This document shows, in pieces, positions 36,703 through 47,255 of a stretch of DNA of 64,000 nt; position 1 is the first letter of the stretch; every line of letters starts with the position of its first letter. Under the pieces are notes generated by a model, which was given only the letters and a program-made list of their open reading frames with translations, did no database searches and was not told where the DNA came from. Origin of the DNA: Russula earlei (taxonomy: Eukaryota > Basidiomycota > Agaricomycetes > Russulales > Russulaceae); assembly GCA_025769875.1 (NCBI GenBank), contig JAGFNK010000150.1, positions 45,603 to 109,602 of the forward strand. The letters run 5' to 3'. The position numbers and the translations under genes are program-made.

Positions 36703-37549
36703 CAAGGAGTGGTGCATAAGGAAAGTTGGGCTTAAGGCACGAGGATATGACAAAGCAGAAGTGGGGGCCTGTTGGGAGACACAAATCTGGGAAGGTGTGG
36801 AAGCAGATGGGAGAGGGTGGGCAAGGCAGGACGGTCTTGTTCATATGCGCCAAGACGTCTGAACAAGGCGGTCAGGAGCAGGTCCACCACGCGATCAGAA
36901 AGTGCAGGGAATGTATACACACATTCATATTCGGTGGAGGGCAGAGCTTGGTGGTGTTTGTCCAATCAAACTCAGGTTGGAGATGAAGAGTTGTGCCATC
37001 TGTCCATGACTGGGTGGAAGCAGCGGTGGTGGGACGCCAAAGGAGGAGGACTTCATGTTCAGTCACGTTGGCACCAGAGAGAGGATATCAGATGACAACT
37101 TTGATGGCATCTGGATAGACTGCCCAAATGTGCGTAAAGATGATATCAGTGGCAGAATTGATGAGTGGTGCAATGACCGATGTGAGGCAAGTTGCAGGAA
37201 GAGAGAACAGCATTTTCCATAGCATGTCTTTTTTTTGTTGGTCTGTGGGGGCAGTCAGAACAAAGTGAGGCGATAGACACAGGTGAGGAGCAAGGCTTGC
37301 CTCGTTTCGAGCCGCAGGTGCGGTCAATTCGTCTTCCTTGGCATCCATTGGAGGGGGAGGTGGTGATGGTTTGGAAAGTTGAGGTGCAAGAGAAACGGTT
37401 AGGCGTAAGCGAAATAGAGACTTGGAAGCAAGTATCTACACCCACAGAATGGGGCCTAAAGTGTGTTCATGGGTCAGAAAGCAGCCGAGAGAGAAAAAAA
37501 AGGACCAACCACACGAAGAAAAAGATATGAAAATAGAGGAAGATGGTCA
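36703..37549. other. Element F left interior, no gene assigned
   Basis: Downstream of the Tc1-like transposase C terminus. Purine-rich plus strand with a short A-run near 37494. No motif, and no match to elements B or C beyond the arm. Confidence 0.4.
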
Positions 37550-38280
37550 GAGACTGTGGAGAGGGGAGACAGGGGAAGGGAAGAAACTTGGGGCAGTGAC
37601 ACTGCTTGGTACTTGCGATGCTGTGTCATGTGAGAACAGGTACTTCATTGCAGAAAATGCCAGCTCAAGGGAATAGGGTGGCAGAAATTTGACATGTATG
37701 CCCCTAAATACGAACAGGAGTGTCAACACTTGTCAATAGATGTGAATAGAATTTACGGAGATTCAATAAGCTCTATAATGGCAGGGTCCTTGTGAATTTG
37801 ACAATTGTCCATAACAATGACTGAATTGGGGGCCAGAAATGGCTGCATATGATCCAAGAGGCAATTGATGAATGTGCAGAAAAGCTCAGTGTCGAAAGAG
37901 CCTTCAACAATGTCACAGTGTATAATACCATTGTTGAGAGATAATGCAGGAAAGACAGAATATCTGGCACATGAAGATCATGAGTTACATGGCATTAAGG
38001 TGTGACTCGGGTACGGGTGACACCGTGACAATTTGGTCACAGGTAGGCATGGGTACGGGTATGGTTTTAAATTTGTCACACCTGCGCAACACTGCACCCT
38101 TATTGGCCGGGTTTATGGGTATTGAAAGCACTATTCAAGAGTCTCCTGCCACAGGGTGACAGCTTGCACAGGCTTGGGACCAGCCCAAACAGAAGCGATT
38201 GTTGATCACAATTGTGAGAAAACTGGTGAGTGTGACTTGGACTCAGTGGCCGCCTCCCTTTACGTGAAGACGGCACTTAG

Positions 38281-39109
38281 TGTTAAGACACGTACTGCTG
38301 ATCACTAAGGACTCAGGAGCAGGTGGGCAAGGGTCGGAACAGATGATACACGGCGAAGGCGGCGTTGAACAAAAGGACGAGCCAAACGACGAGGAGGTAC
38401 CAGATGGGGACTGGTAGGTGTTGCAAGAGACAAAGGCGAAGGCTGGAGGCCAGTGTAGCGAGGAGACTTTAAACAAGGCGGTCGTTGAAGAGTACCTTGG
38501 AAGCGAGGGGAATCTTTAGACTGAGCGGTCGCAGGGGAGTACCCAGGAAGATGAGAGTATCACAAATGGACAGTCTGATGACTGCCATGCTTCATTGGGG
38601 CTTATATACAGTGTACAGGGTCGATTACAAAGCACTGGGACTATTCTAGACTCTTTGGTACCATCCAATAGGACTACAGAGGCATAAACTTGCTTGTGTC
38701 AAGTTTCAGGCTTACTGAGCGCATTACTGATCATTGTGGAGCGATGACATCATTATGATGTCACTGTGGGGCACTTAGTGAGCCTATGAGGTCATTGTGG
38801 AGTCGCTCAGTCAGCCATGATGTCATTGGAGCCTTGATGACATCAGATGATTTATGCAACAGTTTCTAAGAGTTTGTGCCGCTGTTTCGGGTCCATGGTG
38901 GCTTGGTGGCCATGTGGCTGCCACGCGATGATTACCCGATTAGGAAACCGGTGCCTGGTCGTGTTAGAGTGCCTTTGCAATAGCAATATCTTGTACCACA
39001 GGAGGGATAGCCCAGAAAATGGAAGGGAGTCGGCAATGCAAAGTGAGAGAGGTCTTTCTTGAGTAAAATAGGACAATCCTCGGCCAGGGCTTGGCCTTGG
39101 TTCGTAACA
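38281..39109 (-). repeat. Solo LTR, family 4, inside hAT element
   Basis: 829 bp, reverse-orientation copy of the LTRs of chromovirus 2 (51134-51961 and 61608-62436). It is flanked by a perfect CTTAG duplication (38276-38280 and 39110-39114). It sits in the hAT 5' region before the transposase start. Confidence 0.94.
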
Positions 39110-39223
39110 CTTAGTGCCATGTTTGCAAAGTCGTATGACATGGGTCCAAAGGGTTGGTTCATCAAGATCTGGCTGGATCATATAAAGGTGAGCAAATTAT
39201 CTTCAACATCTCACTTGTTGCTC

Positions 39224-42200
39224 ATGCCTCGCAGTTTGGGGTCAAAGTCCTCAGCAAAGTCATCACACTCTTCACTTCAGACTTCAGCTTCGACCTCTTC
39301 CTTTGCCAGCGCAGTCAAGTTGAGCACCAAGGCACTCCAGCGTGGAGTCAAATGTAGCATCACAAATGGCTCGAAGGCAATCACCCAGCCTCTCAAGCGC
39401 GCAAAGCATGTGGCATCCAATGCCACCTCCACACCTGTTGAAAGCGAACAAGAAGTGGAGCAAGCACTGACGATGGATGATCATATGAGTATCAGCAGCA
39501 ACGGTGCAACAGGCAATGCTATCAAGATTGAATCAGATAATGAGGAGCTTGAAAAAGGCCTACGTATGTCGTTTCATTATCATTTTTTACCTCTTTTGCT
39601 TACTTGGACACTAGAAGACACAAAGAAGTCATGGCGGTCCCCCATCTACATGTTTTTCAAGCCTGACATCTCTATTCAAATTCACAAAAACCATGTCTCC
39701 CACTTCTTCACCTGTTTGTCAAAACATTGCAAGACAGGCTCGAAAGGTGTTCAGCGCTATCAAGATAAGGGCAACAAATCTTCAACTGTGAATCTCAAGC
39801 ACCATGCCATCTGATGCTTTGGTGAGGACATGGTGAATGCAGCTATGAAGGGCGAGGCTGCTAGTGAAGGCCGCACTGGCAACATATTTGCAGCATTTGC
39901 CCGCCAAGGACAGTGGCCTGTCACATACTTGCATAGAGCACACACGAACACAGAATTTCGGTAAGTAGTACTTATTATCAGCTAAATGCTCTATTCTAAA
40001 CACGTTGAACAGTGCACACATTGCAAAATGGGTGGCAGAATGCAACCGTCCTCTGCAAATTGTCTCTGATCCCAAGCTCATCGATATTTTCAAGACCGGG
40101 CACCCCATGTCAAGACTCACTGTTGAACTATCCAGTTCAAGAGCGAGGGATAAGCTCGAAGACGAGTCAATAGACGTCCAAGACCGCGTGGGCAAGGAGC
40201 AGAGTCCAGAGTAGTAACAAATACCAGAGAGGTACTGTTACTGTGAGAGTAGAGCAGTCATGCAGGGAAGAGGCCAGGGTAGTCACAAGGGGACGGTCCT
40301 TAAAGGAGTATCCCAGGGAAAGAGAGTGCCGTAAACAGATGGACAGTCTGAGGACTGTCCACTACTTTATTGAGTGCTTATATACTATAAGAGAACTGCT
40401 AAATAGGGAACAAGTCATAACCTTGTTATCAAGCACAATAGAGTGATGAGTAAGAAGTCGGAGCACGCTTACTGAGCATGCTCAGTCATGCTCAATAAGC
40501 TGCTGAGTAAGAAGGCTTCTCTTGATGAGTAAGAGCTTCCATTGCCCACGTGTTCACTGCTTTAGTGCACGTGTGAGCACCTGATTCATTTCCTGTTAGT
40601 TAGTTTAGGGCCGGTCATTTGAGGACTTGTAGTTTGGTTAGGGAATAGTGTTATCTTATAAGGCCCTTATATAGTTCTATTAGGGTCCTTAGAGTCGACG
40701 CTAATACTTCTATTAAGGTCCTTAGTATTGCCTTATAGTTCGTTCTATAGTTATTAGAGTTGGTCTAATAACGCATTGTAGGGCCTTTGATACTAGGTTA
40801 GTGCCTATTGTAGAGCTCCTAGGGTTGTTCCAAAGGGTTCTTAGGAAGGCCCTAATACTGTCTTTTGTTGCTAGAAGGGTTGCCTTTAAGTGTGGCTTGC
40901 TGTATGTCATTTGTGCCGAGAATCGCTCGCGCAACAATGCATGCATGATATTGTGGACACCTCTACTCACCCCTTTTGCTCATGTGAACAGGGTGACACC
41001 ATAGAGGCTGGGTTTCCTCCTATAAGGAAGGGTCCTTCAAGGGCCCTCTCCGGAGAATGGTTCATGACACCCCAACCGTAAAGTTCCATGTCCAAACACG
41101 GTTCGATGTGATGTCAAGGCTGCATACATCAAGTGCCATGAATGGATAAGCAAACTACTGCAAGAACACCCAGGTCGCATTCACTTCGCGACCAATTGTT
41201 GGACTTCAACCAACCACCGCGCGTTCGTTGCCTGGACTGTACACCTTGAGCATCAAGGTGCCATGCTAGCTTTCTTACTCAATATCATTGAGGTTCCAGA
41301 ATCTCATACGGGTACAGACAGCTTTGGCAAAGGCCTTTCAGAAGATGCTCAAAACGTTTGGACTCCAAGATCATATTCTGGCCATAAACACTGACAATGG
41401 ATCTGCGAACAACACGCAGACCAAAGCTCTTGCAACAATGGAGAACTCTTTTGATGGACAAAACCGTGTCCGCTGTTTCAATCACACTCTGCATCTCTCG
41501 GCCAAAGCCCTCCTCAGCCCATTCAATGCTGCATTAGCTGGCGTATCTGATAACAATGATGACATTGGTGAAGATGGTGCACTCGATGAAGAAGACGAGG
41601 ATGAAGACAAAGATGACGATGAGGACAAGGACGAAGATGAAGACAGATCGGATGTACCAGATGAGGATAATGATGATGATGGTATTGATGAACTTGAGAA
41701 CCTAGACGAGGAGAAGAAGGAAGAGATCATGGAAACTACGGCTACTGTTCGTCAAATCGTGACGAAGGTATGTACTATCTTAGTTGTTCCCTGGGACTTG
41801 GAGTAACCACTGATCTTGATTCAATAGCTTCGTCGTCTGTCATTTGCTATCATTCACTCAACAACTATCACTCTCCCGAAGTGGCGCAAGTGTTGCAAGG
41901 AGCTCAGACTCAAGCCGTGCCTCATGCTGCATGACGTTGTGACACACTGGAATTTGACATACTACATGCTTCATTTTGCAACGAAATATCGTGAGGTTAT
42001 TGATGCAATGACGGCTGACAAGGTCCTCAAGCTTCGGAAGTATGAGCTTGATGATGAAGAGTGGGTTATCATTGAAGATCTTGTCTTGGTACTACAGGTA
42101 AGTCATATTTTTACTTAATTGAATTAATTCCTAATATCTCCCCAAAGCAATTCAAGAACGCGACTATCTTCTTTTCACAAGACTCTGCAGCAGTCGCTGC

Positions 42201-42889
42201 TGTCATTCCCGCAATGGATCAGCTTACCAGCCATCTCAACCCAAAGACAGGGAAAGAGTTCCCAGCTGCTCTCGTTGAAGCCATGAAGCTTGCACGCAAG
42301 AAAATGAACCGTTACTACTCCCTCACCGATGACTCTATTGCGTACCGCATCACTATGGTTCTACACCCTGGCATGAAACTTGAGAATTTTTGCAACCACA
42401 ATTGGGAAGGTGAATGGATTGAGGTGGTGGAGAACCTTGTTTATGATGAATACACGAAGTATGAGAAGCCTACCACTGATGACCTGGACTGAGACTTGGC
42501 CCAAATGAAAGAAGCAAACGACGAAGGATACGCATCATTCAGTAATCTCTCTGTCACCACCCAACTCTGCTGGAATGAGGTCCAGGCCTACTTGAGCCTC
42601 CCTGTCGAAAACGTCAAAGATCTGCTGAAGTGGTGGTATGACAACCGTTTTGTATATCCAAGCCTTCATCGTATGGCTTTGGATTATCTCAGTATCCCTG
42701 CCACCTCGACAGCTGTTGAACGGGTTTTTTTCACAAGGCCATCACCTTCTCCCATTCACGTGCAATAATCTCTCATCGGTTTCAATTCGAGCTTTTCTCT
42801 GCTTTGGTTCCTGGGCCTGTTGCGGTCTCCTTGTGTTTGATGATGTGTTGGCTGCAGTGTCGTTGAAAAAGAACATTTTGCTTGATTAG
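39224..42889 (+). pseudogene. hAT transposase with BED zinc finger and hATC dimerisation region
   Basis: Start ATG 39224 (MPRSLGSKSS). Introns at 39564-39614, 39961-40012, 41768-41827 and 42098-42147. The BED-finger region is WRSPIYMFFKPD, then HFFTCLSKHCKTGSKGV and LKHHAI. The catalytic region includes FATNCWTSTNHRAFVAWTVH and AINTDNGSANNT. The C terminus has the hATC motif (LLKWWYDNR, then MALDYLSIPATSTAVERVF). Damage: TGA at 39812 where the family has Arg, a solo LTR at 40108-41069, a 4-bp ACAG duplication near 41318 shifting frame, TGA near 42490, and an extra T in the T-run at 42726 that shifts the last 45 residues. An Asp/Glu-rich insert lies at 41560-41700. Confidence 0.88.
40108..41069 (-). 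repeat. Solo LTR, family 3, copy b, inside hAT transposase
   Basis: 962 bp, reverse orientation, ends TGTCAAGACTC and GTTCATGACA, flanked by CCCCA on both sides (40103-40107 and 41070-41074). It interrupts the transposase coding frame after DIFKTGHP. Confidence 0.94.
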
Positions 42890-43839
42890 TTATACTACGT
42901 ACTTCTTTTATTTTACTAGCTAGTGATACATATGTGAAACCCGCGGTTTTTTCTTACATACTGCAGTTATTATGAAACCCATACCAGTAATGGTGAACCC
43001 GAGCAATGTACAGTGAAACTGTACCCTTTATCTGTAAGGGTACGGTGTTCATGGGTACGGGTAGGGGTTCAGGAAAATTTACCCGGGGGTTACCCGTTTC
43101 ACACCTTACATGGCATTATGGATGGCATGTCACTCACCATCGTCCTTGACAGAAAAATGCCTTGCGCGTGGCTTTCCTGCCACGAATAGCCCAAGCTTGT
43201 CCACAGTATGTTGTTCAGCGATCAACAGAACTCTCATCCACAAAGATAATCTGATTTGGATGATAGGTTCCAATATGTGCAGCAAATGCAGCTCACTTTT
43301 CTTCACAATGCTCAAGTGTAGTGCGTGAGAGCTATCCATCCTGTATCAGAAACTTGAAATGTACACAAGGAAAAGTGCGTACCTTCTTCAAGCTATAGCC
43401 AGCCTTGACAAGTGTCCTCCATATCGTTGACACTGATACCAACACCCCACATGTCTCTAACATTTCCATATGCAACTCATCGAGATAGAGATCTGGCAAG
43501 CTATTTAGAGTTGTCAACAGGTGCTGTATGGGTCCAATTTCAATAAAAAATGTGCTAGTACATTTTTTGTGCCACATACCTCGACATCATAGTCACAAAG
43601 CGACCAATGGAGTAGAGGTTTCACTTGGCAGGGAAGTTTGACACCACCAGTGTGCTTGACGTTGGCGAGGATCCCTTCAACTTTTTGCACACTTATGTCT
43701 GTATTTGGAGATATCCTCCACCGACATGTTTGTACTGAGACGAATGATGATCCATTGCACTTCTTCTGAGATTGCTTTGCCATGAGTGATGGGATGCTGT
43801 GACCAAAATGGACATCTCTATCTCCGACCTTTCCCATCG

Positions 43840-44499
43840 TGCTGTCTCACTCAGCCTTGTCCATCGTCCATCCACCATCAACCCTGCATCTGTTGCACCT
43901 GCCATATCCTTATCGTTAGCCATCTTAGCTTCATCAGCTGCTCCATTCTTTGCCTTGCCAAGTCGTTGCCATCACGTCCCCAGTCCTGCCCACTGCCGCC
44001 TCTCATCCATCGGCACCTGCTTTGTCCACCAAGTCTTCATATTGCCTGCTGCTGTCATTTCAGCATTGCTGGCTGTCTACGTCACCAACACTATCCCTGT
44101 CTCTAGTTGTTTCAATTCTGTTGGCCATTCTGTTGGCCACATGTGCTGCCTTGCTGGCCTTATCTGCCCCAGTTGTCTCAATCCCAGTTGCCGCAGTCTC
44201 AGTCTCCTCTGATGTAAATGTATGTTTTTGTTATATGTTTCATGTGCTCATGTATATTTTGTATCCATGATGAGTACATACGTTCTGTTTCTTTCTCACC
44301 ATCCTCCTCGTCTCCTCTAGCTGCCGTTACTTCAGTTCAACCAGCCCCTACAAAGTCAGCTTCATCTGGCTTCTTCCACAGTTTCAGTCTTGCTTGCAGC
44401 CATTACCTCAGCTCGTCTGCTGCCACCATTTTGGTCTCAACCCTGACCATCGTTTTAGTCTCATGCAACACACATTGTCCAAGAAGGCCCCGGATCTGA
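43840..44499. other. Element F interior, no gene assigned
   Basis: Pyrimidine-rich plus strand with several hydrophobic open frames in all three phases (for example 43950-44270). None has a recognisable motif; the hydrophobicity follows from T/C richness. It lies between the transposase start and the synthetase fragment. Confidence 0.4.
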
Positions 44500-45262
44500 G
44501 CTCAGTCACTCACCACCTCAGGAGGAGCACAAACCGCCTCCACACCACCAGTGCCTGAGACGCTGCTGACACAAGTAAAATGCCCCATGCCACCCCTCAT
44601 GTCGCCTCATCCCTGTGGGTCTGAATGTGTCATACAACTGTGTTGACTGTTAGGCATTCAAACATCCCAACAAGGTCCATACCACCATAGATTATGATTG
44701 ATCAGAGCCATTTCTGGGTATCTCCATGTCAGATGGCTCATCTATCCCAGACTGCTATCATTTACGAAGCTGATGAGCCCAACAAAGGTCGAGAGGTCCC
44801 TATGCTGATTTGCCACATGACATTTCTAGTGTTGCCAATGTACTGAAATCTCTCGGCATCAAGAATGGTGATTCTGTCTCTATCTACCTTCCTCTGGCAT
44901 GGCAAGCAGTCACTGCCCTCCTTGTGTGTGCATGCATTGGTGCTGTAAGGACAACGTGGCTCTGGCAGTCGTTGATACAGTCACAATTCGCCCCTGCAGA
45001 GAAGCCAGAAAACATGACAGAGTGGATGGCTGAACAAGGGCGTTGTGGTGGGAAGACTATCGCAACCAAAGCAGTCGATTTGGCACTGAAGGGCTGCCTG
45101 CATGTTGAGCACATCCTCATTCTTAGGCACACGGGGAATGAAGTTCCGTGGATGCAGGGCCGTGACAAGTGGTGGCATGATGAGTTGATGCGAGTCCTCA
45201 ATCACTGCATGCCAGAGATCTTGTCAGCAAAGATCCACTCTTTATTCTTTATGTGAGATGCC
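44500..45262 (+). pseudogene. Captured acetyl-CoA synthetase fragment with internal inversion
   Basis: Resembles the N-terminal part of fungal acetyl-CoA synthetase (acetate + CoA + ATP to acetyl-CoA). Readable in order: EEHKPPPHH, then SYNCVD and AFKHPNKV, an intron, AIIYEADEPNKGRE, then HDISSVANVLKSLGIKNGDS, IYLPLAWQAVTALLVCACIGAV. Next come GGKTIATKAVD, HVEHILILRHTGNEVPW and GRDKWWHDEL. The expected HSVMFSGFSAG to DCQSHVVLT segment is present but on the opposite strand (44945-45024). The piece ends just before the TSGSTGKPKG phosphate-binding motif, so it cannot be a working enzyme. Intron retention implies capture of genomic DNA. Confidence 0.82.
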
Positions 45263-45439
45263 TGCTTGCACATGCCCGTCGGCATGCATCCGAACTCGCT
45301 GCAGAGGAGGGAACCCATGACATGCAAGTTCCATGTCTTGCTCAAGACCACACACATACAATAGTATGATACACTGTGTGGGAGAACAAAATGAAAGGTA
45401 GACAGGAATGATGAAGGTATGTCTCCCTGAATCCCATCC

Positions 45440-45830
45440 TTCCTCCAGTCCCCTCTGTTCCTTCACATGCGTCTGTCTGGCCGCCGACAGGTTGAGACTT
45501 GTATGCCACTGCTTGTGGTCCCATCGTCCCTTGATAGAGAATGTGACAGACAGCTCGTGGTGGTCGGACCAGAAGGGAATAATGATTTCCACCTTCAGAA
45601 TCATATAATTGAATGCCCAGGTGAAAGGGGCAAGCTTTCACATCCAAGGGTCAACAACAATGTCCTGATATCAGGTATGTATGACGCACTACATATGACA
45701 AAGCTGTCCTGATCCCTCTAATGATAAATGAGCGCATTTTTCTGCAGGTTGGGTAGGCGACAAAGGTAGTGCGCACACGAATGCCACGTCACGCACAACA
45801 AACACCAAAAGGTGCCCAAGCATCACACTA
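45440..45830 (+). other. Possible second captured exon pair, unidentified
   Basis: Plus-strand frame with RECDRQLVVVGPEGNNDF and IIECPGERGKLSHPRVNNN. It is followed by a splice-like GTATGTATGA (45675) and, 70 bp on, TTTTTCTGCAG (about 45748) then GTTGGGTAGGCGAC. The coding-like stretch and intron signals suggest another acquired gene piece beside the acetyl-CoA synthetase fragment. I do not recognise the protein. Confidence 0.3.
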
Positions 45831-46097
45831 TCACTCACCATGTCACTCCAGCCTACCGAGCCATCCCTCCATTGTTCACCATTGTTTGCCACTGCCATAT
45901 GTGAGGGCTTGCAGCCCACTATTCGCCCATTCACGCACGATCGCAATTGCTGCCTCAACGCATGCCTTGCATCATTGATTTTGTCTCTCTCAGTCTTCCC
46001 TAAGCCCTTGTCCGGCCCCATGAACTCAAGTGTGCTTTTCTCGCATGCTACAGTTGTAAATAGTCGTATCATGTCATGTATTCAGCTGTAGGGATAA

Positions 46098-46717
46098 TGT
46101 AACGGCGTCGCGGCCGTTAGAGCGTTAGCTCAAGGTTCAGTGGGGGCCAAGTCCCTGTGACTTGGTTCAAGGGTTCAGTGGGGGCCGGCTCAAGAAGGCC
46201 GGTTCAGAGGTTTAGCGTCTCAAGGTTTAGTCAAACAATGACTCAGCCCGCAGACAGAGTCGATCTTCTGGTTTCACAGAAGAAGAGAGCGATGAGAGAG
46301 AGGCAGAGGAGGAAAAGGAACACAAGGGTCCCTTGAGGTGTGCTTAGGCCAAGCAAAGTATAAGCCAGCACAAACAAGTTGTGATTGAGAGAGAGTACAG
46401 GGCAAGGGATGCGACAGGGAATGGGACAAAGCTAAGCTTGGGGCATTCCCCAGCTTCTACAGGCGCTTAAATACTGTATGTGGCGAGGCTGTACAGTACC
46501 ATAAGCAGAACAATAGATAAAGGTAGACCAATAGCAAAAGTAGCTCGACAATAGGTGAAACACAATAAGTGAAACACAATAGATGAAACACAACAAGTGA
46601 AACACAATAGGTGAAACAGTAGGGGATCACCATCAAGGGATGAAATGGTAACCATGGAGACAAGGATAACAAAGAAGAACAATAATGGACAAACCGACAA
46701 AGGGGTAGATTACAACA
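46098..46717 (+). repeat. Solo LTR, family 1, in right arm of element F
   Basis: 620 bp, TGTAACGGCG to TTACAACA in plus-strand order, the same layout as 6048-6652. It is flanked by a perfect GATAA duplication (46093-46097 and 46718-46722). The uninterrupted target is seen in the left arm of element F (reverse complement GGGATAATGTAATCTATC near 36521-36538). It carries five 14-bp tandem units near 46552-46622 against three in the other copy. Confidence 0.95.
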
Positions 46718-47255
46718 GATAATGTAATCTATCATGCTTGGGGTCAGCACCTCAAAATGTGACAATTTAAGGAGCAAATACCATGATTTGGCTGCATCTA
46801 GATACAGTACATGAGGCTCTACTGTCCAAGTTTCAAGGCAATCCATTGAGAAATGGCTGAGATATGGCAGTTCAAAATTTTGCATGCAGATTTGTGCCCA
46901 AAAATCGAAACTTCAAGAACTGAATATTAGACTCCCATATCTTTGCTGCACCTAGACACAGTATATAAGGTTCTACTGCCCAGGTTTCAAGGCAATATAT
47001 TGAGAAATGGATGAGATATGGCAGTTTGAAACTCCACACTCAGATTGCACCAAAAATTCAAAACTTCAGGCCCCATACAGCAACTGAGATTTCTTGAAAC
47101 TTGAACTTGGAACTTGAATTTTGGGATTAGCCGGGAGTGACATGTGTGACAGGTGTGATGACAGTGACATGTCATATGATTAATTAACTAATATCAGTTG
47201 TCTTTGTCTGTTAACTGTAATTCACATATTTGCATATGTGATGTAGTGTAATGAC

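Larger units (their letters stand above)
37996..43108 (+). mobile_element. hAT-family DNA transposon, nested
   Basis: Ends TAAGGTGTGA and TCACACCTTA, with the 8-bp target duplication CATGGCAT on both sides (37988-37995 and 43109-43116), the diagnostic size for hAT. Subterminal DNA is rich in GGGTAC repeats (CGGGTACGGGTGAC at left; GGGTACGGGTAGGG at right). It contains a BED-type hAT transposase and two later solo LTRs. Native length without them is about 3.3 kb. It landed in an intron of the Tc1-like transposase of element F. Confidence 0.93.
37550..43830 (-). pseudogene. Tc1-like DDE transposase of element F, split by hAT element
   Basis: Minus strand. The N-terminal helix-turn-helix part starts near 43790 (GKAISEEVQWIIIRLS, MSVEDISKY). 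A 57-bp intron follows, then LPDLYLDELHMEML and VSTIWRTLVKAGY, a second short intron, then the first catalytic Asp in FVDESSVDR (about 43235). After AWAIRGRKATRKAFFC a third intron holds the hAT insertion. The rest resumes at about 37965: IHCDIVEGSFDTELF, the second Asp in VIVMDNCQIHKDP (about 37810), and the last acidic residue in LELAFSAMKYLF (about 37670). There a few codons of the usual PYSPxxNPIE stretch are deleted. Several in-frame stops make it inactive. The family inserts at TA, matching the TA flanks of elements A-C. Confidence 0.78.
35889..47068. mobile_element. Element F: larger member of the B/C group with transposase and captured gene, heavily invaded
   Basis: Left arm 35889 to about 36702 has four 154-bp units, then a shared inner block (GAGTTCATGGGGCCAGACAAGGG). 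The right arm, about 45929-47068, is the inverse and is cut short by the Harbinger element at 47069. Inside lie a Tc1-like DDE transposase (minus), a hAT element (37996-43108) in one of its introns, an acetyl-CoA synthetase fragment, and a solo LTR (46098-46717) in the right arm. Without later insertions it is about 5.4 kb. The left tip has lost the canonical CTGTCG. The combination of shared arms and an internal transposase makes this a candidate autonomous relative of B and C. Confidence 0.72.

Noticed and set aside
44884..45201. Minus-strand frame over the synthetase fragment as an independent gene
   Set aside because: Only its middle part is meaningful, and that is the inverted piece of the synthetase. 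The rest is antisense.
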